Shown here: positions 44,909 to 55,305 of the stretch, piece by piece | Layout of the letters: every line of letters starts with the position of its first letter | Numbering within the stretch: the stretch's first letter is position 1 | From: Galaxea fascicularis | Taxonomy: Eukaryota > Cnidaria > Anthozoa > Scleractinia > Euphylliidae | Direction: 5' to 3' | Assembly: GCA_948470475.1 (NCBI GenBank) | Contig: OX419345.1 | Span: 20,673,359 to 20,737,358, forward strand | DNA length: 64,000 nt | Made by a program: the position numbers and the translations under genes | Notes under the pieces: generated by a model | What the model was told of the DNA's origin: nothing | The model's database searches: none | Seen by the model: the letters and a program-made list of their open reading frames with translations, nothing else

Positions 44909-44979
44909 CTTCATAGCTTGGTTGGTTAGAGCGTCGCACCGGTATCGCAAGGTCACGGGTTCAAACCCCGTTGAAGTCC
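44890..44979 (+). pseudogene. tRNA-like pseudogene / SINE head, right arm
   Basis: Same tRNA-like core as 44598-44670 on the opposite strand. The D-arm is disrupted by an internal repeat of GGCTTCATAGCT-like sequence (about 22 extra bases), and the anticodon stem has two mismatches. Confidence 0.55.
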
Positions 44980-45109
44980 TGAGGTTTTTTTCAGGCTTCT
45001 TTCAGCAATTGCCTAAATTACGTTCCCGTGACACAACTGCGAGAATCAGTCTTCATTTGATTTCACAGCCGCAGTTCATATATGATTTATTTAATATATA
45101 TCATTCATA

Positions 45110-45584
45110 TGTTAAAATTGTAAAGAGAAGATTAGTTTTATCACAAGGGTAAAGAAACTAGAGTTGTAAATTCACTTTCGGGAGCACAAAGTGGTTGAAG
45201 TCAGACTTACTGTATAGTGTGTAATATTTGGTGTATTTCTGGGTTTTTTACGCGCAAATTACATAAAAATTGATTTCACCTGTTTTTAAGTAATGATTAA
45301 CTCCACTAATGACTAATGAAAGACGCAAACAATTTTTGTGATGAATTTTTTGAAACGCCTATTTCCCAAAGGAAAGTGTAAAACGAGACACACTCCACGC
45401 TGTTCCGTCGGTTCGGACGTGTATCGCATTCCTCTCTCGTCTTTTGCCACGCAAGCTGGTCTCCGTTTGGGCTCGTCACGCAACGCTCCCTCTCCTTCTC
45501 CCCCCCCCCCCCCCCCCAAGGCAGGTAGTGTTGCTTGGCGATCTTAAACTACGGCTGCGTAGGAGACTATACGCAAGCTAGAGG
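45110..45584. other. Spacer with C-rich tract
   Basis: No gene is recognised. A run of 17 C at about 45503-45519 is the only striking feature. Confidence 0.5.
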
Positions 45585-45790
45585 ATGTCTGCATGTACGA
45601 CTCACCCGACCCTTCCGTGCACTCCAGTTGGCTGGTTTGTGGAACGTTACATCAACACGGATTGTGATCACAGGACTTGTCTATACATCAGTTACCAGTT
45701 CTGTGATAGTGAACCCTTCAAACAGTCATCTCCTGTTTTGGTCAGCTTCATCGATGAAGTGCAGGACGATGGTTCAGAGGCTACCCAGGC
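45585..45790 (+). other. Unrecognised open frame, low support
   Basis: An open frame reads PTLPCTPVGWFVERYINTDC then YISYQFCDSEPFKQSSPVLV, and ends at a possible ACCCAG|GCAAGT splice donor. It matches no family I recognise and could be chance, a lone exon or a repeat fragment. The foldback MITE copy at 45830 begins just after it. Confidence 0.2.
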
Positions 45791-45829
45791 AAGTACGTTA
45801 CAAAATATAAGGGATTACTTTCTGAAGAA

Positions 45830-45962
45830 CAGGCCACAGTTGTTCAAAGAGGGAATAACTCTAACCAGTGGATAACGCACTATCCGGCTAATAAAGTGTA
45901 TCAGTTGCAATGCATTTTATTCGCTTTACCGAGTTATCCGCTCTTTGAACAATTGGGGCCTG
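45830..45962. mobile_element. Diverged foldback MITE copy, family of 31078-31228
   Basis: Ends CAGGCCACAGTTGTTCAAAG and CTTTGAACAATTGGGGCCTG are inverted. The interior ATCCACTGG-type palindromes have decayed. Confidence 0.7.
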
Positions 45963-46387
45963 TCTGTCGAACTGACGGGTTGCGGAGAAACAATAAGTCG
46001 TTCAATTTCTTTTCTTTTGATAAGGTGACCTAGCCACCTTGAATAGGCTAAGAGCTCATCTTTGAAGCGTTGGCCCTTCCGCAGAGCAAATTCACGTTAT
46101 GATTTATTCTGTGGGCCAACTAAGAGACACTTCAAACATGCTAATACAGAAAATTACTTTATTATATTAAATGGGGACCGGGCACCACGAGGTCCCTGAA
46201 AATATAGCGTTGAATTCAAGTTGCATATTGAATTAAAATCGTAACTTCTCTAAGTAGTTTACAAACAATTCATCACTCAGAATTGCATGTAATACCCAAG
46301 GAAAACAAATTCTATATCATCCATGGTCTACAATCGTTGTAATCTCGTAAAAGTCGCTCTTCTCTGCACGTGTGAATTTTATCCATA

Positions 46388-49300
46388 TTAAAACAATCCT
46401 GTCAGCATCTGTTTGGCGACACTAAGCTTTCTCACCCGCTGAATATTATCAGTGCCTCGCTTGCACAAGCTGCCTATCTGACCCATTTCATCTTCACTAA
46501 AAGAATCTTTTGGCAGATGATGGATGAGCTGAAAGAGCGAAAAAGAACATTAGACGACTTCTTGTGTGGCCCCACTAGGGGGGTCTCAGTATCCCGTATC
46601 CCATTATTTTACCTGTTATTTCCTGTGTTTAGTATCCCTTTGATGCCAGTTCGATATCCCGCAATCTCTTTTTTCACCATCCCATGTCCCGTTAATATTT
46701 CCCCCCAAATATCCCGCCTCCCTATGTTTTAACTAAGTATCCCGCATCTCGATAACCCCTAGTATTAATTAAATTAATCTCGATAACCCCTAGTAGGGCC
46801 TCTCTTGTCGGTGGTAATGGGATGCGATGTCGTTCGTCCAGCCAATTATTCAAAAAAGTGTGGCGGACATCTACTTTGGTGGCAACGGTTATCACCTAAT
46901 TAGAGGAGTTCTGAACAAGGAGACCCTAACCCACAAATGACGATCATAGAGTTGAAGAAAATTGGTATGCATAGCGTGCTTGTACAACTTTACTGAGGAC
47001 GGATCTGAGCCTATGGCAGACCCATAATTAACAATTAGACTCGTAGCCCGCAAGGGCTACGGGTCAATAGCCCATGAGGCGAGGCCGAATGGGCTATTGA
47101 CCCGTGGCCCTTGAGGGCGAATTGTTTTAGTATCACCCAACTAGTCGGACAGAAAAGGCGATAATAAAGTTAGCAAATGCAAGTTGAAGAAATACTTATT
47201 TGGGAATAAAACGAAAGAAAGCGTCACGCTCGATTGCTACTCAAGAACTATTACTAATAGTCCTCCAGTAGCGTAGCCAATCAAAATGCAGGATTTGCAC
47301 TAGTTGGGTTCCACAGGAATGAGATTTCAAATTCATGAGATCTTTCCACTCGGTCACAGAGGTCAGAAACTCCTATATGTTGCCCAGAAGCCCTAGCACA
47401 TTCACCAAAGAACAAGTCAGCCAGACAGACAGTTGCTGATTGTGTAACAAACTAGGTTCAGCCATTTTGAACTATAAAGCTCCTAATTTTATATGATTAC
47501 AAAATGTCTCATAACTTTAGTTTACCCATAATCTGGAAATAAATGTTGGGAAGATAGAGATCTTACCGCTAAAAATTCCTCAAAATCAATAGCTCCGGAT
47601 CCATCTTTGTCAATTTCATTAAAATACTGCTCACGAACTTCGGGGTCGGATCTGTCACCAAGGTCATCAAGAACTTGCATTCTGCAATTCAAGTTACGAA
47701 ACCAAGTAATAGACCTCAACTGCAACATTAGACTACAAGATCACATCGGTGTTTCGCGCCTTGCAAAGAGCGATTTCGAGAAAAAAAGATCTTACTATTT
47801 CCCAGTGTACTTCACCACCAAACTACTGTACAGTCATTGCCATCTCCGGCTTTACTTATTTCGTGTTCTCTAGCGCAAACAGACATTTCACAGGCCAAAA
47901 AGCCGAGATGTGGTCAGATGTGGATTCGACCACAAATGGGACAGGGTTCGCGCGCGCCTTGATAATCCTTGAATTTGAAAATAAAAATTCAAGTCCTTGA
48001 AAATTGCAATCGGTGCTAGAAAGTCCTTGAAATTTGTTGCCAATTTTATCCAATGAAACTTCTCAAGTGTCTAAGTTGGAAATCGGCGCACTCTCCAGAC
48101 TCTCTGCTTTGAGCATCTGATGTGGCATTATATTGGCTTGATTTTGCCCCTCTTGGAGTCTTTGAAAAATGGAAAAAATGTGTCCTTGGAAAGCCTTAAA
48201 AAGTCCTTGAAGTTTTGGTCGAAAAACTGAAGTGCACGAACCCTGCTAGGAGTTCAGCCGAACGGACGCTATTTCCTGGTTATTTGTTTTAGATAACTAG
48301 ATCTTGAACTTAACTATGTTCAAACACAAACATTAAATCTTATTTAGTACTTAACATGTGTTTCTTATTTATTGAAGACAACTCATTTTCACTTACTGTA
48401 TTTTTCTTTTCAGTCTTTTGAAAATATGTCAAAATTAGCGCTGGCGAGCCTCGCTGATCTTGGGCAATGCCGTAAACACGAACGTGAATACTTTTCCATA
48501 CTTTATAACCACTAAGAATAATGCATACTTACAATTCTTGAAAATCGATAATTCCATCTTGATTCAGATCAAACGTTTGGAATTGTAATCTTAAATCCAC
48601 TATGTCACTTTCTTTGAAATCTGGAAATTCTTCTATGAGGGATCGGAAATCTTTTTCACCCATTTCTGAGGAAAAATTAAAACGATTGTATAAAATGCAT
48701 TACTTGCTGCCTTGGTAAAAACAAATAAGGCACACAAGGCACAACTGTGCTTTTCTGTACTCATATTTGCTACGGATGGGCCGATTCCGATACCAAATAT
48801 TCGATACCGAGGAAGGATCGGAAATATCTATACTAACAAGAAGTATCAATGCTTTCGATATTGCGCGTGACCTGTCCACGCTCGTAGTTTGTTACCTGAT
48901 GTTGTGTGTTCTCCGCTGTGTTATATAGCAGGGAAATGTTCTCGTAAATAAATTGAGAACTTTGACTTGTTTGTTTGTGTTTTTGATGCAACTATAGAGT
49001 ACTGAAAAACAATCATATTGGTCAAGCAGGTCACATTACTTACCAGTTAACTCAATGATGTCACAGCATCAATATCGTATCGGTTTAAAAAAAATGGTAT
49101 CGGCCCATCCTTACTATTTGCGTATTAACGCAAGTCGCTGTGCAAACTGGTCTATAGTTGGATGTCTTTAAAAGAATTTATTAGACCAGAGTATCTCTCT
49201 GCCAAAAAAACAATCAATGCTGAATGGAATCGATCAGATCTCAAGGTAAATTAGGCCCCGTTTATATGAAGAAAGTTGTCCCGGGTAGAAGGGTCAACCG

Positions 49301-50245
49301 CCTTGCCGAACCAACTTCTCACGGCTGTTTACATGAGTAAAGTTGTCCCGGTTGACCGAGTCAAAGTTTTTAACCCTACCAAATTATTCATTGGCCCTGC
49401 TTAAAAATTCATGACTTCAATATTCCTCTTTCCGCTGGATTTCTGTTTTTTAAATCACTCACACCGGTCACTGTTGACTTAGATTTAATTTCTTTCATAG
49501 CAATTTAAGTCACAGAGTTCGTTTTAAAGATAAAACACAGACTTCAATTTCCGTGGACTTGTCCCGGCTGACCGAGCCAAAGTTTTTATATGGACAAAAG
49601 TTCGCTCGGCTAGGAGGGTGACCCTACCATCGAAAGACGGTAACCCGGCTAGGAGGGTCACCCTTCAAGCCGAGCCAACGTTTTGTTTCTAATGTAAACG
49701 GTTCGCCAAGTTTTGTAAGGAAATGCATGAAAAGTTGGCTCGCCCAGGGTAGCTCGGGTAGGCGGGTTACCCTTCTACCCGGGACAACTTTTCTCCAACG
49801 GGGCCTTATAAATAAACTAAAGACAGACTCGTACCAGCAACTTACTTCTGACTGGTTAAGAAAGCTTGGAAACGAAATACATATAAAGCAAAATTGACGG
49901 AACGAGTATGACTGAAAGATACCGTCATTTTTTCTAGTTGTAAGGGGGTCCTGTCCAAGACTCGCTTCGCATAAGATGGGGCTTCGTGGCACTGTACCCT
50001 TCAGCAAAACAGAATCCATTACTTCCTGATTTTGCTGAAATCTGCCAGTCCCTTACTATCGCACGACTAAATTTTTACTGCTAAAACAAACGAAAGAATG
50101 TATGAGGAAGAATTTATACCTTGGAATCTTCTTTTGTTACTCAAGGACCGTCTTCGCTCTTCAAGAAGTTTTTCCCAATAACCTTCTTGAATTTTCTCAA
50201 ATTCTGTGTTTCTGAGTTCCGATTCACCATGCGATTTCCTCCTCC
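46388..50245 (-). CDS. Small EF-hand calcium-binding protein, 5' end incomplete
   Basis: Four exons close in phase: about 50245-50120, 48665-48533, 47681-47567 and 46528-46388. Two canonical EF-hand loops are visible, DLNQDGIIDFQE and DKDGSGAIDFEE, each with Asp at 1, 3 or Asn at 3, Asp or Ser at 5, and Glu at 12. The N-terminal part is a charged helix (FEKIQEGYWEKLLEERRRSL). The C-terminal part (SEDEMGQIGSLCKRGTDNIQ... TGLF) has no EF-hand. The family was not recognised; it is neither plain calmodulin nor a clear AIF1. The first listed exon has no in-frame ATG and may start at a weak GGGTAG acceptor, so one more 5' exon is expected above 50250. A minus-strand AATAAA at 46158-46163 is a good polyadenylation signal. 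Confidence 0.75.
46573..46790. repeat. Repeat of TATCCCG words with ACTAGGGGG-type ends
   Basis: ACTAGGGGG at the left and ATAACCCCTAGT at the right are inverted. The words TATCCCGTATCCC, TATCCCGCAATC and TATCCCGCATCTC recur inside. It lies in the last intron of the EF-hand gene. Confidence 0.6.
47034..47128. repeat. Imperfect palindrome with CGGGTCAATAGCCC arms
   Basis: ACGGGTCAATAGCCCAT is mirrored by ATGGGCTATTGACCCGT, with outer arms pairing AGCCCGCAAGGGC and GCCCTTGAGGGC less well. It is hairpin-forming and probably MITE-derived. Confidence 0.7.
47942..48245. mobile_element. MITE with CAGGGTTCG / CGAACCCTG ends
   Basis: The 304-bp element has 9-bp perfect terminal inverted repeats and recurrent AAGTCCTTGAA words inside. 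The CAGGG terminus resembles hAT elements, but no 8-bp target duplication is apparent. Confidence 0.65.
48774..49110. mobile_element. MITE with GGATGGGCCGAT ends
   Basis: GGATGGGCCGATTCCGATACC at the left is mirrored by GGTATCGGCCCATCC at the right. GATACC words recur inside. It lies in the first intron of the EF-hand model. Confidence 0.7.
49254..49805. mobile_element. PIF/Harbinger-type MITE with TTA duplication
   Basis: The 552-bp element begins GGCCCCGTTTATATGAAG and ends CTCCAACGGGGCC. It is flanked by TTA at 49251-49253 and 49806-49808. The termini repeat AAGTTGTCCCGGGTAGAAGG on both sides, and several internal sub-copies are present. It is similar in style to the element at 9505-9900. 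Confidence 0.82.
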
Positions 50246-50259
50246 CTACCCGAATCAAT

Positions 50260-51260
50260 AAAATTTTTAGTTACAAAAGTATACGGTTGATATCTCCCCT
50301 GTAACAATAAGCTTACAGTAATATTTCGCGACGGGTACGCTAATGATTCGTTGAATCCACTTTGCTGTTATGAACACAAAAGCTTTTCCCGTTATTGAAT
50401 ATGATGGCCGTGAGAATTACATTACAAACAATTTCCCTTTAAGTCGAAAAATAATACACAGGAATTGCTGTGTTACCATCACTAATGGGAGAATCTATTC
50501 CTCTTACCCGTTATATTGAAATAAGCGTTAGGTTCGTATATTATTGGGCTTCTAGTAATGGGGTAGCTTGGTGCGCAACCCATGCTGCATGTTCATACGT
50601 TAATCAGGACAAACTGACATCCTCATCGGACAAACACATTCTCAGATACCATGAAATTTGATGTAAGCCAAGGACTTGTTTTTACACGTCACAAACGATG
50701 AGTCAACAATTATCGAGTCACAGCGTGAAAGGTGGATAGTTGACCATCAAAAACTCTGTTGTTTTTTTTGCTATGGGTCCAAGTTTTTATTATTTTGGCT
50801 CTTTTGGGCGGCTAAGAAATCGTTGCCTTTCTCAGAAGGAAGAATAATATTACTGGAATTGAATTGGAAGGAAGCATTGGAGATTGACACGCGTCTGCGC
50901 GCGTGCTCTAGTAATTAATTTGGATTATGCCGAGGCTTGGTGCCAAGGCTACAATCTTGGACAGAATAAAATGAGAATAACCCCCCCCCCCTCCCCCCAT
51001 ATCAATGTTGAGTTCGCACGCAAACCAAACTGCGCCTTTTTTTCATCATTGAAATGGGGGGGGGGAGAGGGGGGGGGGGAGAGGGGGGACTTAAATTTTT
51101 CATTTGTTTTGACCGAGATTGTAGTCCATGGAACTGCGCGCGAGATGTGGAAAACGAGGAGGACTACACGAGGAGGACTACTTCGCGAAGCAACTTTTGC
51201 AACCTAAGTGAACTACATCGAACATGGGGGCTGGATTCCGTTACTGCTGTATAAATTTCC
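50260..51260. other. Spacer between EF-hand gene and HSCB
   Basis: It holds C-, G- and A/G-homopolymer runs (50979-51000 and 51056-51087) and no coding exon I can name. A missing 5' exon of the EF-hand gene may lie here. Confidence 0.4.
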
Positions 51261-51676
51261 TTTATTTCAACTCTGTCCATTATCTAAGATGATCGTCTGT
51301 ACAAAAGTGACACTTTTTTGTGATGCACGTCTCTCTAAAATAGACGCCAATCAAGATGGCTAGCTTTCTACTTAGCCACAACAGCATCCAGTATTCTGTA
51401 GGGGCCATTTTAGAGCTAACCCTGCTCATCATGTTACAGTTCTGTAAGTGTCATGGAAAGCATTGTTTCTTCGTCTCTTCATTCCCCTGAAAAGGGTACC
51501 AAGAGAACAAATATCTCCATAACTGGGGAAAATCCAAAAAGGTCTTTTGATCTTTGATCTCTCTTTGAATTTCCATTTTGTTTCTTGTTCAGTTCGGTTA
51601 ACGCTGATGTAGTTTGATATTGAACAGGACAAAATGAAAAGCGTCTTCAATGATTCTCTTAGGAGCGTGGTTGTTG

Positions 51677-52767
51677 CTAGCTCCAGTCCTCTTGGTTCTT
51701 GATGAACTCTGCCACATTGGTGTAGTAGTTCAACTTGATGACTTGCTGGCGAGCTGTTGATATTTCACCTGCAGAAGAAAGGGCATGTTGGACTACCTGA
51801 TGACCAGTTTCATTCAGTTTAGCCTTTGATAAATAAGCAATTTCCTTGTTTACTCGTATATTGTTTATTTATTTTTCATACTATACTAAAGTACATTAAA
51901 TCACATATTATTTACAGTGTCGGAAATCAGTGTACTTACAGTATTGTTACATTTGTTAAATTTGTTAAGTGAATGTGTGACGGATGTTACCGCGTGATAG
52001 ATTTCGCAATATCAGTTTTCCATTTGTTAAAACAAGATCAGATTTCCACGTGTTTTTCGAAGGGAAGAATGCGGACTTGTGAGTTGTGAGAACCGAGAGA
52101 TAAAAGAAACGTGGTTAACCAAAAAGTGAATTGTCGTGGATTTCTTGGGCAAGGGAGCCGTTCGCGACAACAGAGAATGAAGAAATGGCAAAGAAGCCTA
52201 AAAACCACAGGGCTTATGAAATAATTAGGTTTCCTCCCAAGGTTTAAGACAAAATGATCCTAAATAAATAAAAATGTGGAAGAAACCAAGAGAGAAAATA
52301 AATAATTACTGGCAACAAATTGTTTTAACTTTGTTTCCAGAAGGAGGTTGTTAGCTTCTATTATCCAACAAATTTGTGCTTTCACAACACAAACTGATGA
52401 TAACCCGATAAACTTCAAGATAAACCAGAGATGGTGTTGGTGAAAAAGAGACAGTTTTCATTTACCTTATACAGGAAGTGATCATAGGCCTACGATCACT
52501 GAACAGAAAGAACTCTCAAATTATGAAAATCAAGCCTTAAATGAGCCTTAAATAACAATACGAATGCCTTGGATTAGGAACTGGATGTTGTACCATAACA
52601 ATTAGATCTCATTGAGAGGTTTCAAACATTTTGCTGAAAGACAGTTATAGACATAAGAATTAGTATCATTATTGGCAAATAGAACGAGAGAAGAATGCTT
52701 AGAGTGTATGTTTTTTTTTAGATTAGAACAGAGTTAAATGAAAAGCCTGGCATTGAGCAAGACTGTT

Positions 52768-52799
<32 letters not shown>

Positions 52800-55305
52800 C
52801 ATACATACATTTATTTGATAAGTAGGTTTAAAATATGCAACTTTACAGCTGTCAAGCCTTGTAATCAAAAGGATTTCAGCCAATAAAAATTCTTACATAC
52901 CTTTTGCAAAAGCACTTGAGATATTCTGAATGCACTTTTCTAAGCTCTCTGTGAATAAAATATGACCAGCAAATTTTCTGTTAAGTGCAATGCTTTATTT
53001 TGCCGAACAAGACAATATGTTTAAAAAAGCCATTAAAACAATATCAGTGTTGATTATTGCAGACACTTGCCTTTATTTTCTGCTTGAATCTCTTTTAGTT
53101 TCTTTGGATCAGATGAAGCAATTTCTTCATATTGTTCCATTATACCAGCCAAAAATTCAGCATCCGCTGAAGTTGCTTCACCTTCTTTGATTTCTTCTCC
53201 ATTTAAATTTAACTACCAGCATATAAAAAAATGAATACAGAATTGGGAAAAATCCACGGCAGTTTTTAAAGGATTTAGGTTACTTTGTTTCCTACACTGG
53301 TACTCTGAGACTTACCAGATAAAATCCTCTGCTCAGTGGTTTAAGTAGAGTTTTGTAAGCTTCATTTACTCTGGATGATTGCTCCTCAGACAGCCTTTTT
53401 TCCTCCTAAGATGGAGAGAAATTTAAAATTGTTACGAAACTGGTAGAGGCACCATGAAGCTACCAGAACAACTCACAGGATTGGATGAGAAAATAATAAA
53501 CAAACAACAGAAACAATGGACCCTAGCCTTGAAACACTGGAGCTGCATGTTAATAAGAACCAATGAAATAAGAAGTTACTGAGAGGTGGGTGGCTTCCAA
53601 ACTGGGAACTTGAAAATAAAGGGGTAAAAAAAAAAGTGAAAAGAAAATTCCTTAGCGATTAGACTGCCCAGACTGACAGGCAACATTTAACACTTATTCT
53701 TGGTTTTCAGAAACAAAAGAATGTATTTGCATAAAAATAGAGTTCAATTCTCAGAGGGTTAGCCCTGTGCACCAACATGGACGCCGTGATATCACATGCA
53801 AACCAGCAATTGACTAGTCCCGAGGGGAACAGTGAACTTTGTTTCCAGAGAATCTCAATGTTTCCTGAGACAAAATCTAGGGAAACATTGACATTCGAGG
53901 GAAACAAAATTCACTGTTCCCCAAGGGACCAGTCATTGTTATATAGCAAAACAAATGGATCAAATCGGTGGAAAACAAAAACAAAAGCAAATTTTGAGAA
54001 ATGCACTGAGATTCCAGTGACAACATCAGGCCACCTTCAACTGCAAGTCTGGATCACATGCAACAGCAGTCAACATCCTGCGGGTAACAGTGACCTGTTT
54101 CCCGTTTGACGTCATAGTATTTGCAATGGCATTTGGCAGTAAACAGTTTCATTGTTAGATGTCATGTGACCATGTACTAGCCAATGAATAGGTGCGCTGT
54201 AGCAGGAAAAATGCCTGCCATATAACAAAACAATGTCTCTTAAAACATTGAAACTGCTGGACACTGTTTCCCAGATATAACCCAGAAAGTGAAGTTGGAA
54301 CTTTCAATTCCATAGGGGTTCCAGCCCAGTCTTTTGATTAGGACATAATGATTTATTAGTCTCCTTCTTCACTTTAAGCCCAAAAAAATTTGAACAATAC
54401 AAAAAAGAATCTTATTGTGAGATTTGCAAAATATCTACATTGCATACCTCTGATACATCAGTAAACTTATCTGGGTGTAGTTTCCATTGCAATTCTTTGT
54501 ATTTCTCAGTCAGTTGCACTGTGTCTACATCAAATGTCTTAGGACTAGCACCATCAAAAATAAAAATCAGACAAATAAATGAATTGTCCTTCATAAAAGG
54601 CATTTCTTCAACAAACAAGAGTAACAAGGGAATAAGAAGTGGTAAATGGCCTTTCAAACAAATTGTCTCAGTCATGAATTTTGTAAAAAATTTCCACACA
54701 CAGGACCTTGGGGATGGGGATGTGATGGGTGTACTGCACCCTCCCCCCCTCAGGGGGCTCCGCTTCAATCAGGGTCCACCTATTATGGACTGATGTTAAA
54801 ATCATGTTGAGTTTTTTTAATTCTTAGTTGGGGGGATGGGGGTGGAGGGGGGGGGGGGGGTTTAAGTTATCCACTAAGTTCGTTCCCAAAATAGGCCCTG
54901 AAATCCGAAAATAAAAGCAGACCTACGTTTCTGACACGATAACCAGTCTGTAGGCCAAGGAAAACTGAGATTTTAGGCCAAATCTTCACAAACATCCCTT
55001 GATCACCAAGCTCTTCCATAGTTTGTACATAGCACTGACCATTACCTGTCCATAAGCGCAAAGTAAGACGTCTTCTTTGATGGACGTTGAATGACATTAC
55101 AGGTTGGACAAAAAAACTCAACTGTTGAAGATATAGCGCTACACTTCCAACATGACCGCACTATAGTCTCTCTTTGACTTTCTATACTGCTACAATACAT
55201 CAAAGTCAGCCATGTTTTTCTTGCTGCTGAGCGATAGACCAAAGAATTAGTTGCTCGTACAGGCGAAATTGCAGCTATCATCGGAATGAATTTTCTGAAG
55301 AACAT
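51677..55305 (-). CDS. HSCB: Iron-sulfur cluster co-chaperone HscB, mitochondrial
   Basis: Six coding exons, 55305-55046, 54544-54448, 53405-53316, 53212-53071, 52948-52901 and 51768-51677, close in frame to 242 residues (human 235). After a basic presequence, a CWKC (52-55) and CPTC (66-69) pair forms the zinc-binding N-terminal domain of animal HSCB. The J-domain follows with LHPDKF (His110-Pro-Asp112). The HscB C-terminal three-helix domain includes VNEAYKTLLKPLSRGFYL. It delivers ISCU-bound Fe-S clusters to the HSPA9 chaperone in mitochondria. Intron 4 uses a GC donor (AAAG|GCAAGT), required to keep frame. The start is the in-frame ATG at 55305, as the codon at 55314 is TTG. A minus-strand AATAAA at 51261-51266 is a possible polyadenylation signal. 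Confidence 0.95.
52771..52810. repeat. (ACAT)n microsatellite
   Basis: Ten uninterrupted ACAT units lie in the last intron of HSCB. Confidence 0.9.
53700..53805. mobile_element. Partial MITE copy, family of 32536-32687
   Basis: It shares the TGCATAAAAATAGA word (reverse of the one in the 32536 copy) and a CCAACATGGACGCCGTGAT end like that of the 35106 element. Confidence 0.45.
53811..53935. mobile_element. Foldback element with GACTAGTCCCGAGGGGAACAG arm
   Basis: The left arm (53811 on) and right arm (ending 53935) are inverted over about 50 bases, including GGGGAACAGTGAA and its complement, around a short centre. It lies in HSCB intron 2. Confidence 0.75.

Larger units (their letters stand above)
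44527..45068. repeat. Head-to-head tRNA-derived foldback repeat
   Basis: Left arm 44527-44790 and right arm 44792-45068 are inverted copies of the same unit, about 260-280 bp each. The unit carries a tRNA-like core, a CAATTGCCTAAATTACGTTC stretch and a TGATTTCACAGCCGCAGTTC stretch. The last of these appears three times. Confidence 0.8.

Noticed and set aside
44598..44979. Two functional tRNA genes
   Set aside because: T33 is missing, the anticodon stems have mismatches, one D-arm carries a duplication, and both are part of a larger inverted repeat.
45313..45547. Gly- and Pro-rich overlapping frames
   Set aside because: They are driven by a C17 homopolymer and lack splice or homology support.
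49624..50019. 131-residue minus open frame
   Set aside because: Most of it lies in the Harbinger-type MITE at 49254-49805 and has no family resemblance.
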